Both the position numbers and the translations under genes were made by a program. Positions 33,345 to 42,117 of a stretch of DNA of 61,943 nt are shown here, piece after piece. A model generated the notes under the pieces. The model was not told where the DNA came from, searched no databases, and saw only the letters and a program-made list of their open reading frames with translations. Origin of the DNA: Exiguobacterium sp018617385 (GTDB lineage: Bacteria; Bacillota; Bacilli; Exiguobacteriales; Exiguobacteriaceae); NCBI RefSeq assembly GCF_018617385.1, contig NZ_JACSKA010000008.1:1-61943 (forward strand). The letters are read 5' to 3'. Position 1 is the stretch's first letter. Each line of letters begins with the position of its first letter.

Positions 33345-34517
33345 TTAGAAGTAGACTTTCGGGCTATCCATGCCGTCCTCAAACACAATCGTCACTTCAG
33401 GGTCTCCGCCAAGTGACGTCACGTTGATACGAACCGGAACGTTCCGGCTATATTCCCAACGGTTTTCGAGCAAGCCGACCACGTGTTGTGTGAAGCCGAC
33501 GAGCTCAGCGCGACTGTAAAACTGAATCGGGATATCAATCTCCATTCTCGATAGATCTCCGTTCTGATAAAAGCCCTTCCCAATCATCCCGCTATAGTCC
33601 GGGAAAAGGTCGGCAATCCGATCGCTGAAGAGCGTAAATTTCTGAGCGTCCTCGCGTACGTCAGACGTCGCCGATGTCGACGGGAAATAGTAGTACTTCT
33701 CATCGATCGCTTTCCAGTCGCCCGATTTAACTTGATCCGCCGTCCCAACGAAGGCCGACTTGATATAGTTCCCCGGTGTCGGTGAACCTTGTGTCGATTT
33801 CATATAGAGCGCGACATTGATATCGAGGTCCTTGAAGTCTTCGCGCTTTCGTAATTGGGAGACGAGCTCGTTCGCCATACGTTCCCCTTCTGCGATTACT
33901 TTCTTTTGATCGAGTTTGACGGTATACGTCGGACCATAGTTCGGTGCTTGGAAGACATATTCACGGTTCAAAATAAGTGCAAACGATACGCCACCAACCT
34001 GGTACCCGCTGTCCTCTTTCGTCATGTAATTCTGTTCGACAATCGAAGCTAAATAAAGCGGTGATTTCTTGTTCGCATCGACGAACTTATCGTCTTCGAC
34101 TTCTGCCTTGCCATCCGCATAAGCCGGGTTCAAGGGGGTCAACCCTTCATTACTTTTATCTTTCCGTGCGAGCAGACGAGATACATCCTCCGCGTTCAAC
34201 AGCTGTCCCTCTTGATAAGCGAACTTTTCCGGGTCGAACGCGTCCGTTGAGTGACGCATGAGACCGAGTTCGACTTCTTCGAGTTCTAACGATGAACTGA
34301 CTTGACGTTGGGCGAGCCCTCTCGCTGCCGCCGGTTTGAACGGAATGACCATTTGATAGTATGAGTCACGGGCTTCAATCGCTTGTGTGACGCCTTCGGC
34401 CGCTGTTTCATCCCCAGTTGGTGTCGCTTCTTCTTCACCCATCGGTATTTTCATTGAACATCCACTCAACAATAGCGCCGAGGCGATTGTCGGGATGACG
34501 AGTTGTTTCCATTTCAT
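33345..34517 (-). CDS. camS: CamS-family sex pheromone lipoprotein
   Basis: This 390-residue lipoprotein has an N-terminal signal and a canonical lipobox (LLLSGC, Cys20). The mature part matches the CamS family (YerH in Bacillus), whose signal peptide yields a pheromone in enterococci and staphylococci. Conserved pieces include RGLAQRQVSSSLELEEVELGLMRHST and NRWEYSRNVPVRINVTSLGGDPE. Its cellular role is unknown. The position next to ligA is conserved in Bacillales, though here an LPXTG protein gene intervenes. An extended -10 promoter (TGTTATAAT, 34563-34568 on the minus strand) lies upstream. Confidence 0.88.
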   Translation of the reverse strand: MKWKQLVIPTIASALLLSGCSMKIPMGEEEATPTGDETAAEGVTQAIEARDSYYQMVIPFKPAAARGLAQRQVSSSLELEEVELGLMRHSTDAFDPEKFAYQEGQLLNAEDVSRLLARKDKSNEGLTPLNPAYADGKAEVEDDKFVDANKKSPLYLASIVEQNYMTKEDSGYQVGGVSFALILNREYVFQAPNYGPTYTVKLDQKKVIAEGERMANELVSQLRKREDFKDLDINVALYMKSTQGSPTPGNYIKSAFVGTADQVKSGDWKAIDEKYYYFPSTSATSDVREDAQKFTLFSDRIADLFPDYSGMIGKGFYQNGDLSRMEIDIPIQFYSRAELVGFTQHVVGLLENRWEYSRNVPVRINVTSLGGDPEVTIVFEDGMDSPKVYF

Positions 34518-34562
34518 CTATGTCTAGCTCCTTTGAACATCGTTTCCTATTTCACTTTGTCC

Positions 34563-34568
34563 ATTATA
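34563..34568 (-). promoter_or_regulatory. camS extended -10 promoter
   Basis: On the minus strand TGTTATAAT makes an extended -10 about 46 bp upstream of the camS start. No good -35 was found. Confidence 0.5.
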
Positions 34569-34613
34569 ACAAAATCGTTCCACGAAAAAAGTATCGAAGC
34601 GGAATCAGAACAA

Positions 34614-34641
34614 ATCCCTTCTCGGATGAACGAGAAGGGAT
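34614..34641 (-). terminator. Terminator of the LPXTG protein gene
   Basis: A perfect ATCCCTTCTCG / CGAGAAGGGAT hairpin lies just after the stop, followed on the minus strand by TTTGTT. Confidence 0.7.
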
Positions 34642-34647
34642 GTCGAT

Positions 34648-36126
34648 TTATGGTTTCGTTGACGGATGGTTGCGACGAATCAACAAGAGGAGTCCCGACG
34701 CGAAAAGAAGTGTACCGAGCATGGCATGCCACGCATCATCCGCTTCGCCTGTCATCGGGAGCACATCTTGAGCGTACGAATCGGCTTCATCGATGTGCTC
34801 GACTCGTGGCGCCCCACTCTCTTTGACGACGACTGTCACGACAGGTGGTGTGGTTTTCACTTCTGACTTCTGCTTGTTAGCGTCTTGTTTTGGCTCTTCT
34901 TTAGCCGGAACAGGTTGCTTCACCGCCACCGGTACGTCGACGGAGCGAGTAACCGTTATCCCTTCATCCACCTCGAAGATGAATGTGGCACGTTGAATCA
35001 ATTCAGCCTCGGCTCTCACATCATAAGATGGGAGGAGCGGAAGCTCAAACGAGAACGTCACTTCTTCTTCCGGACCGAGTCCGTCTCTGAAGGTAGGAAT
35101 TGCTTCGACTTGCTCCGCGAATCGTTGATTTGCCTGGTTTCGTTCTTCTTCTGTCAAGGCACCGCTTGGCCATGTGAGCATCGCGTCCGCTAAAAATAAG
35201 GTGACTTTCGAAGGATTGGTGACCGTATACGTATAGCGAACGGGCTCTCCCGGTTGAACGGTCGCCTTCTCAACCGTCGCATTCACGGTGAAGTCTGGTG
35301 TTTGTAAAAGGATAATCTGTTGACTTTCTGATGTGACGACCCGGTTGAATTCATCCACCCCGGTCACTTGAAAGACACTGCCGATTTCAGGATGTGCGTC
35401 GAACGAATATCCGGTCGGAATCGATAAGACTTCTGTCACTTCCACCCGTTCCCCCGGCAAGAGACCGTCTTCTCCTATTAATTCATACAAACGATCAAAT
35501 ACGTGTTGATTGAACGATTCGATTGATTGATGATCGATGTCTCCGCTCACATACTCATGAGAGAATTCTGTCACCGTCATCGGCGTGTCTCCTGTGTTTT
35601 CTACAATGAACGTATACGATATTTCGCCTCCGACAACGGCTCGGTCGACTGCGGCGATGTTGATTGCTTCAACGGCGAGCTTCGGTAACGTCGGTTCAAT
35701 CGCCGGCTCTTCGACGACTGGTTCTGGTTCAACCGGTGGCGTCACTTCTTCTGATGAATCTGGTTCTGTGACAACAGGCGGTTCTTCCTCTTCGATAGGA
35801 TAAGCTTCCGTGATGGTGTTTGGAGAAAACGTATACGGTACACCTTCCGCATCGTAGAGCGTGATGAGGTCAATCAACGAGTCGTCTACTGCTTCCGCAT
35901 CAATCATAAATCGCCAAACGTCAGCTGATTCACGGACCCCGTAATACGTGATTCCTTCATAGACGAGACTTGATTCATATAATGTTTCGCTTTCCTCATC
36001 TGTCAAATTCACTTGGATATACCGGAACGTGATCGTGTCCGCTTTGGCGGTGGGTACCCCAAATAAGGTTGAAAGGAACATGAGGATGGTAAATACGGCA
36101 ACGAAGCGCTGGATGTTGTGTGTCAT
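34648..36126 (-). CDS. LPXTG cell-wall-anchored surface protein
   Basis: This 492-residue secreted protein has a signal peptide (cleavage after about residue 29, PTAKA), and a short N-terminal domain of about 80 residues. A Pro/Glu/Val-rich spacer (about 110-150) follows, and then two or more beta-rich segments with VENTGDTPMTVTEF and YTVTNPSKVTLF that resemble DUF11/CARDB-like repeats. The end is a sorting signal: LPMTG at about 456, a hydrophobic helix and RR. Sortase should fix it to peptidoglycan. Start ATG 36126 follows GAGGAGGGACC. The function is unknown. It sits between camS and ligA, where Bacillus has no such gene. Confidence 0.82.
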   Translation of the reverse strand: MTHNIQRFVAVFTILMFLSTLFGVPTAKADTITFRYIQVNLTDEESETLYESSLVYEGITYYGVRESADVWRFMIDAEAVDDSLIDLITLYDAEGVPYTFSPNTITEAYPIEEEEPPVVTEPDSSEEVTPPVEPEPVVEEPAIEPTLPKLAVEAINIAAVDRAVVGGEISYTFIVENTGDTPMTVTEFSHEYVSGDIDHQSIESFNQHVFDRLYELIGEDGLLPGERVEVTEVLSIPTGYSFDAHPEIGSVFQVTGVDEFNRVVTSESQQIILLQTPDFTVNATVEKATVQPGEPVRYTYTVTNPSKVTLFLADAMLTWPSGALTEEERNQANQRFAEQVEAIPTFRDGLGPEEEVTFSFELPLLPSYDVRAEAELIQRATFIFEVDEGITVTRSVDVPVAVKQPVPAKEEPKQDANKQKSEVKTTPPVVTVVVKESGAPRVEHIDEADSYAQDVLPMTGEADDAWHAMLGTLLFASGLLLLIRRNHPSTKP

Positions 36127-36233
36127 GATGTTGGTCCCTCCTCTAAGGTGAAAACAAGCGCTCGAATCGCAATCGTTCCGATGACGACGTTCACCACGTA
36201 GAGGAATGAGAGGAATGTGTGTGTGAACGTCAT
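36123..36233 (-). CDS. Possible 36-residue hydrophobic peptide coupled to the LPXTG gene
   Basis: An ORF starting MTFTHTFLSFLYVVNVVIGT ends with a TGA that overlaps the ATG of the LPXTG gene (ATGA). The peptide is mostly hydrophobic with an acidic end. The weakness is that no ribosome binding site precedes its ATG. It may be a leader peptide or chance. Confidence 0.25.
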   Translation of the reverse strand: MTFTHTFLSFLYVVNVVIGTIAIRALVFTLEEGPTS

Positions 36234-36336
36234 GATGTCAAAGGGTTCTCTCGCAAAAATATATTAGCATTTTGATTTAGTTAATCTATACCCCTCACAC
36301 GCTTGTGCGAACCTGCTCAATCCCATTTATTTCCGA

Positions 36337-36367
36337 AAAAATAAAGACGTTCGCCGAAGCGAACGTC
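36337..36367 (-). terminator. Displaced ligA terminator (outer copy of the hairpin)
   Basis: GACGTTCGC-cgaa-GCGAACGTC (36346-36367) is followed on the minus strand by TTTATTTTTT, making a good terminator. The same hairpin occurs at the ligA stop (36822-36843) but without the T-run. The pair flanks a 455-bp insertion. Confidence 0.7.
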
Positions 36368-36821
36368 CAGACTGTAGACAAAGTATAGGTCTTATGCCCA
36401 ATCCGGACACGGCTCGCTTTCCTAGGGGCAAGCAGGGAGCCGCATCGCGACTGCGTCACTGCTGGGTCTCCCTTTGCTTGCTATTCCCTCAGGAGTCTCG
36501 CCTGCCCGTTCTTGGTCACCTTTTGTCCTTCGTCCCATATAATGGTGTGAGAAGAACACACAGGGGCGGATCTGATGATCAACAAGTCGACACCATCCAT
36601 CCTTCACGGTCTGAAGAACGGAACGGATGTTGAACAGCGGCCCGAGGAGGATGATCTCGGCGTTTACCTTCCCTTTCCCCTAAAACATCGATTCAAAGTA
36701 AATACCGAGCTTTTTCTTCGGCCGTCGTGGCCTTGGAAGAAGACAAACGGCCGCCAGATGACGACCGTTTGCGTTGCTCGCCCGACGGACGAGTTCGAAC
36801 ATGTTATTTGTCAACAAGCTG
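36368..36821. mobile_element. Decayed insertion-sequence relic inside the ligA terminator
   Basis: This gene-poor block of about 455 bp is flanked by 20-bp direct repeats (ACGTTCGCCGAAGCGAACGT at 36347-36366 and 36823-36842). Its ends are imperfect inverted repeats: CAGACTGTAGACAAAG on the left, CAGCTTGTTGACAAAT reading inward from the right. Inside, 36400-36520 holds a GC-rich self-complementary stretch (GGCTCGCTTTCC ... AGGAGTCTCGCC) of a kind I associate with IS ends in Bacillaceae. A short ATG ORF near 36575 (MINKSTPSILHGLKNG) is not recognisable as a full transposase. The family is uncertain; IS1182-like is a guess based on the palindromic target and long duplication. Confidence 0.55.
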
Positions 36822-36842
36822 AACGTTCGCCGAAGCGAACGT

Positions 36843-38837
36843 TTATGCATGTTCCTTTAAAAAGTCGAGCAGCTTGGCCTCATCCCATACTTCGATTCCG
36901 AGAGATTCCGCTTTCGCCAGCTTCGAACCTGCTTTTTCACCAGCGACGAGCAAGTCTGTGTTCTTACTTACACTTCCCGTTACACTCGCTCCGAGAAGTT
37001 CAAGCTGTTTCCCAGCCTCGCCACGTGTCATCTCGTGCAATTTCCCAGTCAATACGACTGTCTTCCCAGAGAGCGGTGCTCCTTCCGTCGTTGGTCGTTT
37101 CGTTCCTTTGAAGGAAAGATTTACTCCCGATTCTGAAAGTTCTTTAACGAGTTCACGTGCTTCCGGTTTTTCGAAATAGAGGACGATCGATTCTGCCATC
37201 TTTGTCCCGATACCATCGATGGCTGTCAATTCTTCGACTGTCGCCGCGATGATTGCCTCCATCGTCTCAAACCGTTCTGCAATCAAAGAAGCGGCCTTTT
37301 GTCCGACGAGTCGAATCCCGAGGGCGAAGAGCACCCGTTCCAATGAATTTTGCTTCGATTGTTCGATTGCCGAGAGCAAGTTCGTCACTGACGTCTCGCC
37401 CATGCGCTCGAGTTCAAGTAAATCATCCCGGTCCAAGCGATACAGGTCGGCCACATTATGGACGAGCCCTGCTTCGTGAAGCTGCGTGATCACTTTCTCG
37501 CCGAGCCCGTCGATGTTCATCGCTTGTCTCGACACGAAATGGATGAGTCCTTCAAGCAGTTGCGCCGGACATTCCGGATTGACGCAACGATGATCCGCCT
37601 CTCCTTCGAGTCGAATCAACTCCGACCCACACGCCGGACAATTCGTCGGGAATTCGATCACCCGCTCTTCCCCGCTCCGTTCACTCGCCAGTGCCGATAC
37701 GACGGCCGGAATGACATCTCCTGCTTTTTTGATGACGACTCGGTCACCGATATGAAGATCTTTTTCCTTTATAAAATCTTCATTGTGAAGCGTCGCATAC
37801 GTCACGGTCGATCCTGCCACAGAAACCGGGGCAAATCGTGCCCGTGGTGTGACCTTCCCCGTACGACCGACACTAAAATCGACGTCCTCGATCGTCGTCA
37901 CGACTTCTTCTGCCGGGAACTTGTACGCGACGGCCCAGCGCGGACTTTTAGCGGTGAAACCAAGTTGTTCCTGTTCTTCATACCCGGCCACTTTGATGAC
38001 AATCCCATCAATTTCATATGGGAGGTCACTCCGTTTTGTCACGTATGTCTCAATGTAATCCCACAGTTCATCCGCCGTCTGACAGGTTGTATAATCTCCG
38101 CTCACTGCGACACCGAGTCGTTTCAAATAATCGAGTGATTCGTCATGTGACGCGACGAGATCGTCTTGTGACACCAAACCGTATGCGAAGAACGCCAAGT
38201 TTCTTGACGCCGCAATTTTTGAGTCGAGTTGTCGAAGTGAACCGGCAGCAGCGTTTCTCGGATTTGCGAAAAGTGGCTCGCCGATACGTTCTCGTTCATC
38301 ATTCAATTGTTCGAACGAACGTTTCGGCATGTACGCCTCACCTCGAACTTCAAACGTCACGTCCTCATTTAATCGGAGAGGGATGGAACGAATCGTCTTC
38401 AAGTTTTGCGTGATGTCCTCACCCGTCGTCCCGTCCCCGCGCGTCGCACCACGGACGAGACGGCCATTCTCATATTTTAACGAGACAGCGAGACCATCAA
38501 ATTTGAGTTCTGCCACGAATGTCGGCGTGTAGCCGAGATCTTTCTCGATTCGCTCCACCCACTCGACGAGTTCCTCTTTCGAGAAAACGTTGCCGAGCGA
38601 GAGCATCGGCGTGTCATGTGTCACTTTGACAAATGCGTCAAGCGGAGCCCCTCCGACGCGTTGCGTCGGAGAATCCGGTGTTCGAAGTTCAGGATAATCA
38701 GTCTCGATTTGAATCAATTCGTTCATCAATCGGTCATACTCCGAATCCGGCACGCTCGGACGGTCGAGTACGTAATACTCGTAACCATATTGATTTAACG
38801 TTTGACGTAGCTCTTCTACGCGTTCTGCCATCTCCAT
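36843..38837 (-). CDS. ligA: NAD-dependent DNA ligase
   Basis: This 664-residue enzyme seals nicks in replication and repair. The Ia domain and adenylation domain carry the lysine in VAELKFDGLAVSLKYENG, near residue 113. An OB fold, a four-cysteine zinc finger (CPACGSEL ... HRCVNPECPAQ), helix-hairpin-helix repeats (ELTAIDGIGTKMAESI) and a C-terminal BRCT domain (GKTVVLTGKLHEMTRGEA) follow in order. ATG 38837 has AGGTGA upstream. It is co-transcribed after pcrA (10-bp gap). The stop overlaps a terminator hairpin disrupted by an IS relic. Confidence 0.97.
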   Translation of the reverse strand: MEMAERVEELRQTLNQYGYEYYVLDRPSVPDSEYDRLMNELIQIETDYPELRTPDSPTQRVGGAPLDAFVKVTHDTPMLSLGNVFSKEELVEWVERIEKDLGYTPTFVAELKFDGLAVSLKYENGRLVRGATRGDGTTGEDITQNLKTIRSIPLRLNEDVTFEVRGEAYMPKRSFEQLNDERERIGEPLFANPRNAAAGSLRQLDSKIAASRNLAFFAYGLVSQDDLVASHDESLDYLKRLGVAVSGDYTTCQTADELWDYIETYVTKRSDLPYEIDGIVIKVAGYEEQEQLGFTAKSPRWAVAYKFPAEEVVTTIEDVDFSVGRTGKVTPRARFAPVSVAGSTVTYATLHNEDFIKEKDLHIGDRVVIKKAGDVIPAVVSALASERSGEERVIEFPTNCPACGSELIRLEGEADHRCVNPECPAQLLEGLIHFVSRQAMNIDGLGEKVITQLHEAGLVHNVADLYRLDRDDLLELERMGETSVTNLLSAIEQSKQNSLERVLFALGIRLVGQKAASLIAERFETMEAIIAATVEELTAIDGIGTKMAESIVLYFEKPEARELVKELSESGVNLSFKGTKRPTTEGAPLSGKTVVLTGKLHEMTRGEAGKQLELLGASVTGSVSKNTDLLVAGEKAGSKLAKAESLGIEVWDEAKLLDFLKEHA

Positions 38838-38846
38838 ATTCTCACC

Positions 38847-41063
38847 TCACGCTTTTTCGATAGGGGCAAATTTAGCCAATAGGCGCTTGATCCCGACTTC
38901 CGGGAATGCGATGTCGACTTCGAGTTGGTCGCCTTCACCACGTGTCTGAACGACCGTCCCTTGTCCCCATTTTTTATGATTCGCTTTGTCGCCGACATTC
39001 CAGCCGACCGTTTCGGCACCGGATGATTGGGCGAGTTTCGGCTTCGGTTTCGAACTAAAGCCATTCACTGGTAACTTCCCTGGTGACTCGACCGGGTTCC
39101 ATGGCATCGGTTTTCTCGCCTTACCGGACCGCTCTAACAACGTTTCCGGCAACTCATGCAAGAATCTCGACTCTGGGTTGTTTTGGAAGCGACCGTATAG
39201 CATTCGTGACTGAGCACGTGTTAAATAGAGACGCTTCTCGGCACGGGTGATCCCGACATACGCGAGACGACGTTCTTCTTCCATCTCTTCCTCGTCGTTC
39301 AAGGCACGGCTGTGCGGGAAGAGCCCTTCTTCCATTCCAATTAGGAAGACGACCGGGAATTCAAGTCCCTTCGCCGAATGCAACGTCATCAGGGTGACTT
39401 GATGTGACTCATCGACCTCATCAAGTGAATCGAGGTCTGAGACGAGCGTCAAATCCGTGAGGAAGGCGACAAGCGTCTGTTCATCGCTCTCTTTCTCAAA
39501 GTTTTGGGCGACCGACAAGAACTCTTGCAAGTTCTCAAGTCGGCTTTCCGCCTCAAGCGTCTTCTCGATTTTGAGCATCTCTTCATAACCTGTCTTCTTC
39601 AACACTTCCTCAACGAGTTCTGAAATGGAGAGGTAGTCCGCCATCTGTCGTAAATCCATCATCATCTGACGGAAATCCGCAAGTTTCGTCGCAGTGCGTG
39701 GGGCGATGCCTGACAATTCGATGTCACGAATCGCATCCATGAGCGAGACGCCCTGCATGTCTGCAAAATCCCCTAGTTTATCAATCGTCGCAGCACCAAT
39801 CCCACGTTTCGGCTCATTGACGACGCGAACGAACGAGATGTCCTCATCCGGGTTGGCAATCAATCGCAAGTATGCGAGGACGTCCTTGATCTCTTTTCGC
39901 TCATAGAACTTCGTCCCGCCGACCATCTTGTACGGGATGTTCGATTTGAGGAGCATCTCCTCGAGTCCACGTGATTGTGCGTTCGTCCGGTAAAGGACCG
40001 CCATCTGTCCGTAGTCCATCCCTTCCATCTTCAGCTCTTTCATCTGGTTCATGATGAAGAACGCTTCGTCGCGATCGTCCGATGCGACATGGAGCAACAA
40101 TTTCTCCCCTTCGTCATTTTCAGTCCACAAGTTCTTCTCTTTCCGGGAAGCGTTGTTTTGGATGACGCCGTTCGCCGCCTCTAAAATCCGTTTCGTCGAA
40201 CGATAGTTTTGTTCGAGCAAGATGACATGGGCGCTCGGATAATCTTTCTCGAACGTCAAGATGTTGGCGATGTCGGCACCGCGCCAACGATAAATGGACT
40301 GATCCGAATCCCCGACGACACACAAATTCTCGTGTGCCTGTGCGAGAAGTTTGACGAGCGTATATTGGGCACGGTTCGTATCCTGATACTCATCGACATG
40401 GATGTACTTGAATTTCTTCTGATAGAACGCCAACACGTCCGGTGCTTCTTGGAATAAGTGAATCGTCTTCATGATCAAGTCGTCAAAGTCGAGCACATTA
40501 TTTTGTTTCAGCTTTTTCTCATACGCCGTATAGACGTCCGAGATGATTCGCTCGTACGGATTGTTCCCGACGAGGGCGGCCGCATCCTTCGCCGTGCGCA
40601 GCTCGTTTTTATGATTTGAAATCATCCCGAGAAGGGTGCGCGGTTCGTACTTCTTCGGATCGAGGTTCAATTCTTTCAATACCTGTTTGATTGCTGTCAA
40701 TTGATCCGAGGCATCTAAAATAGAAAAGCTCCGGTCATAGCGGATGCGATCGATATCGCGTCGTAAAATCCGGACGCACATGGAGTGGAATGTAGAAATC
40801 CAAATGTCTTCGGCGACACCACCCACAAGACGGGCAATCCGATCTTTCATTTCTCGTGCTGCCTTATTCGTGAACGTGATCGCTAAAATGTTCCACGGTG
40901 CCACTTGTTTAGCCGCCATCAAATAGGCGACACGATGCGTCAAGACACGGGTCTTCCCAGACCCCGCACCCGCCATAATCAACAGCGGGCCATCCGTATG
41001 CTTCACCGCTTCTGCTTGTTCCGGGTTCATGCCTTTGACTAATTCTTCGCTAAGATTATACAT
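38847..41063 (-). CDS. pcrA: ATP-dependent DNA helicase PcrA
   Basis: This 738-residue superfamily 1 3'-5' helicase is essential for repair and rolling-circle replication in Gram-positives. Walker A AGAGSGKTRVLTHR near residue 32, VDEYQDTNRAQ near 225, GDSDQSIYRWRGAD, and motifs IV-VI (LEQNYRSTKRIL, TLHSAKGLEFPVVF, AYVGITRAEKRLY) are all present. The C-terminal Tudor-like tail (VGDKANHKKWGQGTVV) contacts RNA polymerase in relatives. Start ATG 41063. It is the middle of the pcrB-pcrA-ligA block. Confidence 0.97.
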   Translation of the reverse strand: MYNLSEELVKGMNPEQAEAVKHTDGPLLIMAGAGSGKTRVLTHRVAYLMAAKQVAPWNILAITFTNKAAREMKDRIARLVGGVAEDIWISTFHSMCVRILRRDIDRIRYDRSFSILDASDQLTAIKQVLKELNLDPKKYEPRTLLGMISNHKNELRTAKDAAALVGNNPYERIISDVYTAYEKKLKQNNVLDFDDLIMKTIHLFQEAPDVLAFYQKKFKYIHVDEYQDTNRAQYTLVKLLAQAHENLCVVGDSDQSIYRWRGADIANILTFEKDYPSAHVILLEQNYRSTKRILEAANGVIQNNASRKEKNLWTENDEGEKLLLHVASDDRDEAFFIMNQMKELKMEGMDYGQMAVLYRTNAQSRGLEEMLLKSNIPYKMVGGTKFYERKEIKDVLAYLRLIANPDEDISFVRVVNEPKRGIGAATIDKLGDFADMQGVSLMDAIRDIELSGIAPRTATKLADFRQMMMDLRQMADYLSISELVEEVLKKTGYEEMLKIEKTLEAESRLENLQEFLSVAQNFEKESDEQTLVAFLTDLTLVSDLDSLDEVDESHQVTLMTLHSAKGLEFPVVFLIGMEEGLFPHSRALNDEEEMEEERRLAYVGITRAEKRLYLTRAQSRMLYGRFQNNPESRFLHELPETLLERSGKARKPMPWNPVESPGKLPVNGFSSKPKPKLAQSSGAETVGWNVGDKANHKKWGQGTVVQTRGEGDQLEVDIAFPEVGIKRLLAKFAPIEKA

Positions 41064-41101
41064 AATCGTTTCCTTCCTTGTTCCAAACGTTTGTTCTTAT
41101 T

Positions 41102-41782
41102 TTATCGGAGTGCTCGGACAGTCGCAAGTGCTCCAGCTAAGTCTTCATAAATGATATTGCCGACAACAATCGTGTCGACATGTGCACCCATCAATCGCGC
41201 TGTCTCTTCTCCCTCAATGCCACCACCGTAAAAGAGATGTGCATCAGGCAACGCCAAACGAATCTCTTTGACGACATCAGGATTCCCGAGTCGTCCACTA
41301 TATTCGATATAGAGCGAGGGAAGACGGAACAAGTGATGCCCGACTTCCGCGTATGCCACGGATTCTTCCATCGTCAAATCGCATCGCGCTGCCGTCACGT
41401 CAGCGACTTTCGCCTCCGGGTTCAAGACGAGATATCCTTGAGCCGTGACAAGACGGGCATCAAAGAAATGGCCGTATCGTTCAAACGCACGCGCATGATG
41501 ACCAATGATCCATTCCGGAGTTCCTGCATTCAGCACGGTGGGCACGAAGTAATGATTGAATCCGTGGATGACTTGACTAGGATGGCTAATCTCAAGTGCG
41601 ATTGGAATCCCGGCATCTCGAACTCTCGCATAAAGCGCAAATGTATTCTCTGCATCAATCCCATCCGTTCCCCCGATCAAAAAGGCGTCGGTCCCCGAAT
41701 GGATGAGCGCCTGGAGGGCCTCATCTGTGAGCTCCTTATTCGGATCTAGTTTAAACACATGTCGCCACGTCTGAAATTCCAA
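41102..41782 (-). CDS. pcrB: Heptaprenylglyceryl phosphate synthase
   Basis: This 226-residue TIM-barrel prenyltransferase joins glycerol-1-phosphate to heptaprenyl diphosphate. The first strand is HVFKLDPNKELTDEAL. FLIGGTDGID and the phosphate-binding GGGIEGEETARL near 188 are present. The start is TTG 41782, with GGAGGG 6 nt upstream; it gives a protein of the usual length, while upstream ATGs would add an unrelated N terminus overlapping a terminator. pcrB precedes pcrA as in Bacillus. Confidence 0.93.
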   Translation of the reverse strand: MEFQTWRHVFKLDPNKELTDEALQALIHSGTDAFLIGGTDGIDAENTFALYARVRDAGIPIALEISHPSQVIHGFNHYFVPTVLNAGTPEWIIGHHARAFERYGHFFDARLVTAQGYLVLNPEAKVADVTAARCDLTMEESVAYAEVGHHLFRLPSLYIEYSGRLGNPDVVKEIRLALPDAHLFYGGGIEGEETARLMGAHVDTIVVGNIIYEDLAGALATVRALR

Positions 41783-41855
41783 CTCATTCCCTCCTATCGA
41801 ATCCTTCTCTAGTGTATCGATTTTTTTCCTCGCGTGCATCTCCCCAACAAAAAAA

Positions 41856-41873
41856 GACTTGCCGAAGCAAGTC
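41856..41873 (-). terminator. Terminator after the small membrane gene
   Basis: GACTTGC-cgaa-GCAAGTC on the minus strand is followed by TTTTTTTGTT. It overlaps the 3' end of the preceding ORF and separates it from pcrB. Confidence 0.75.
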
Positions 41874-42105
41874 ACGAACGTGCCGTACGATTCCGTTCCC
41901 GATCCGTCAGCCATTTCGCAACAAGCAGGGCGAATAGACCGTAAACGGGGACGAACCAGAGTGGATTCGCTAAAAAGAATCCGAGCACTGGAATGTCAAG
42001 GAGCGGTGAGTCTGGTGAACAGAGTGCCGTTCCATTGACGATGGCGATAAACGGAAGAACCGGTACGACAAAGACGTATCCGAAGTTAATCCAAAATGCT
42101 TTCAT
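41872..42105 (-). CDS. Small two-helix membrane protein, unknown function
   Basis: This 77-residue protein has hydrophobic segments at about 4-25 and 42-65, an intervening CSPDSPLLDIPVLG loop and a basic tail (RERNRTARS). Start ATG 42105 follows AAGGAGATTGTC. It lies 12 bp after the K+ transporter gene and before a terminator, so it is the last gene of that transcript and might be an accessory subunit. No family recognised. Confidence 0.6.
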   Translation of the reverse strand: MKAFWINFGYVFVVPVLPFIAIVNGTALCSPDSPLLDIPVLGFFLANPLWFVPVYGLFALLVAKWLTDRERNRTARS

Positions 42106-42117
42106 ATGACAATCTCC

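Noticed and set aside
36575..37111. 178-codon plus-strand ORF as an intact transposase
   Set aside because: Only the first part lies in the IS relic; the rest is antisense to ligA. No DDE or HTH motif is visible.
37458..38138. 226-codon plus-strand open frame
   Set aside because: Antisense to ligA; the composition is that of a reverse-strand shadow and no start signals are visible.
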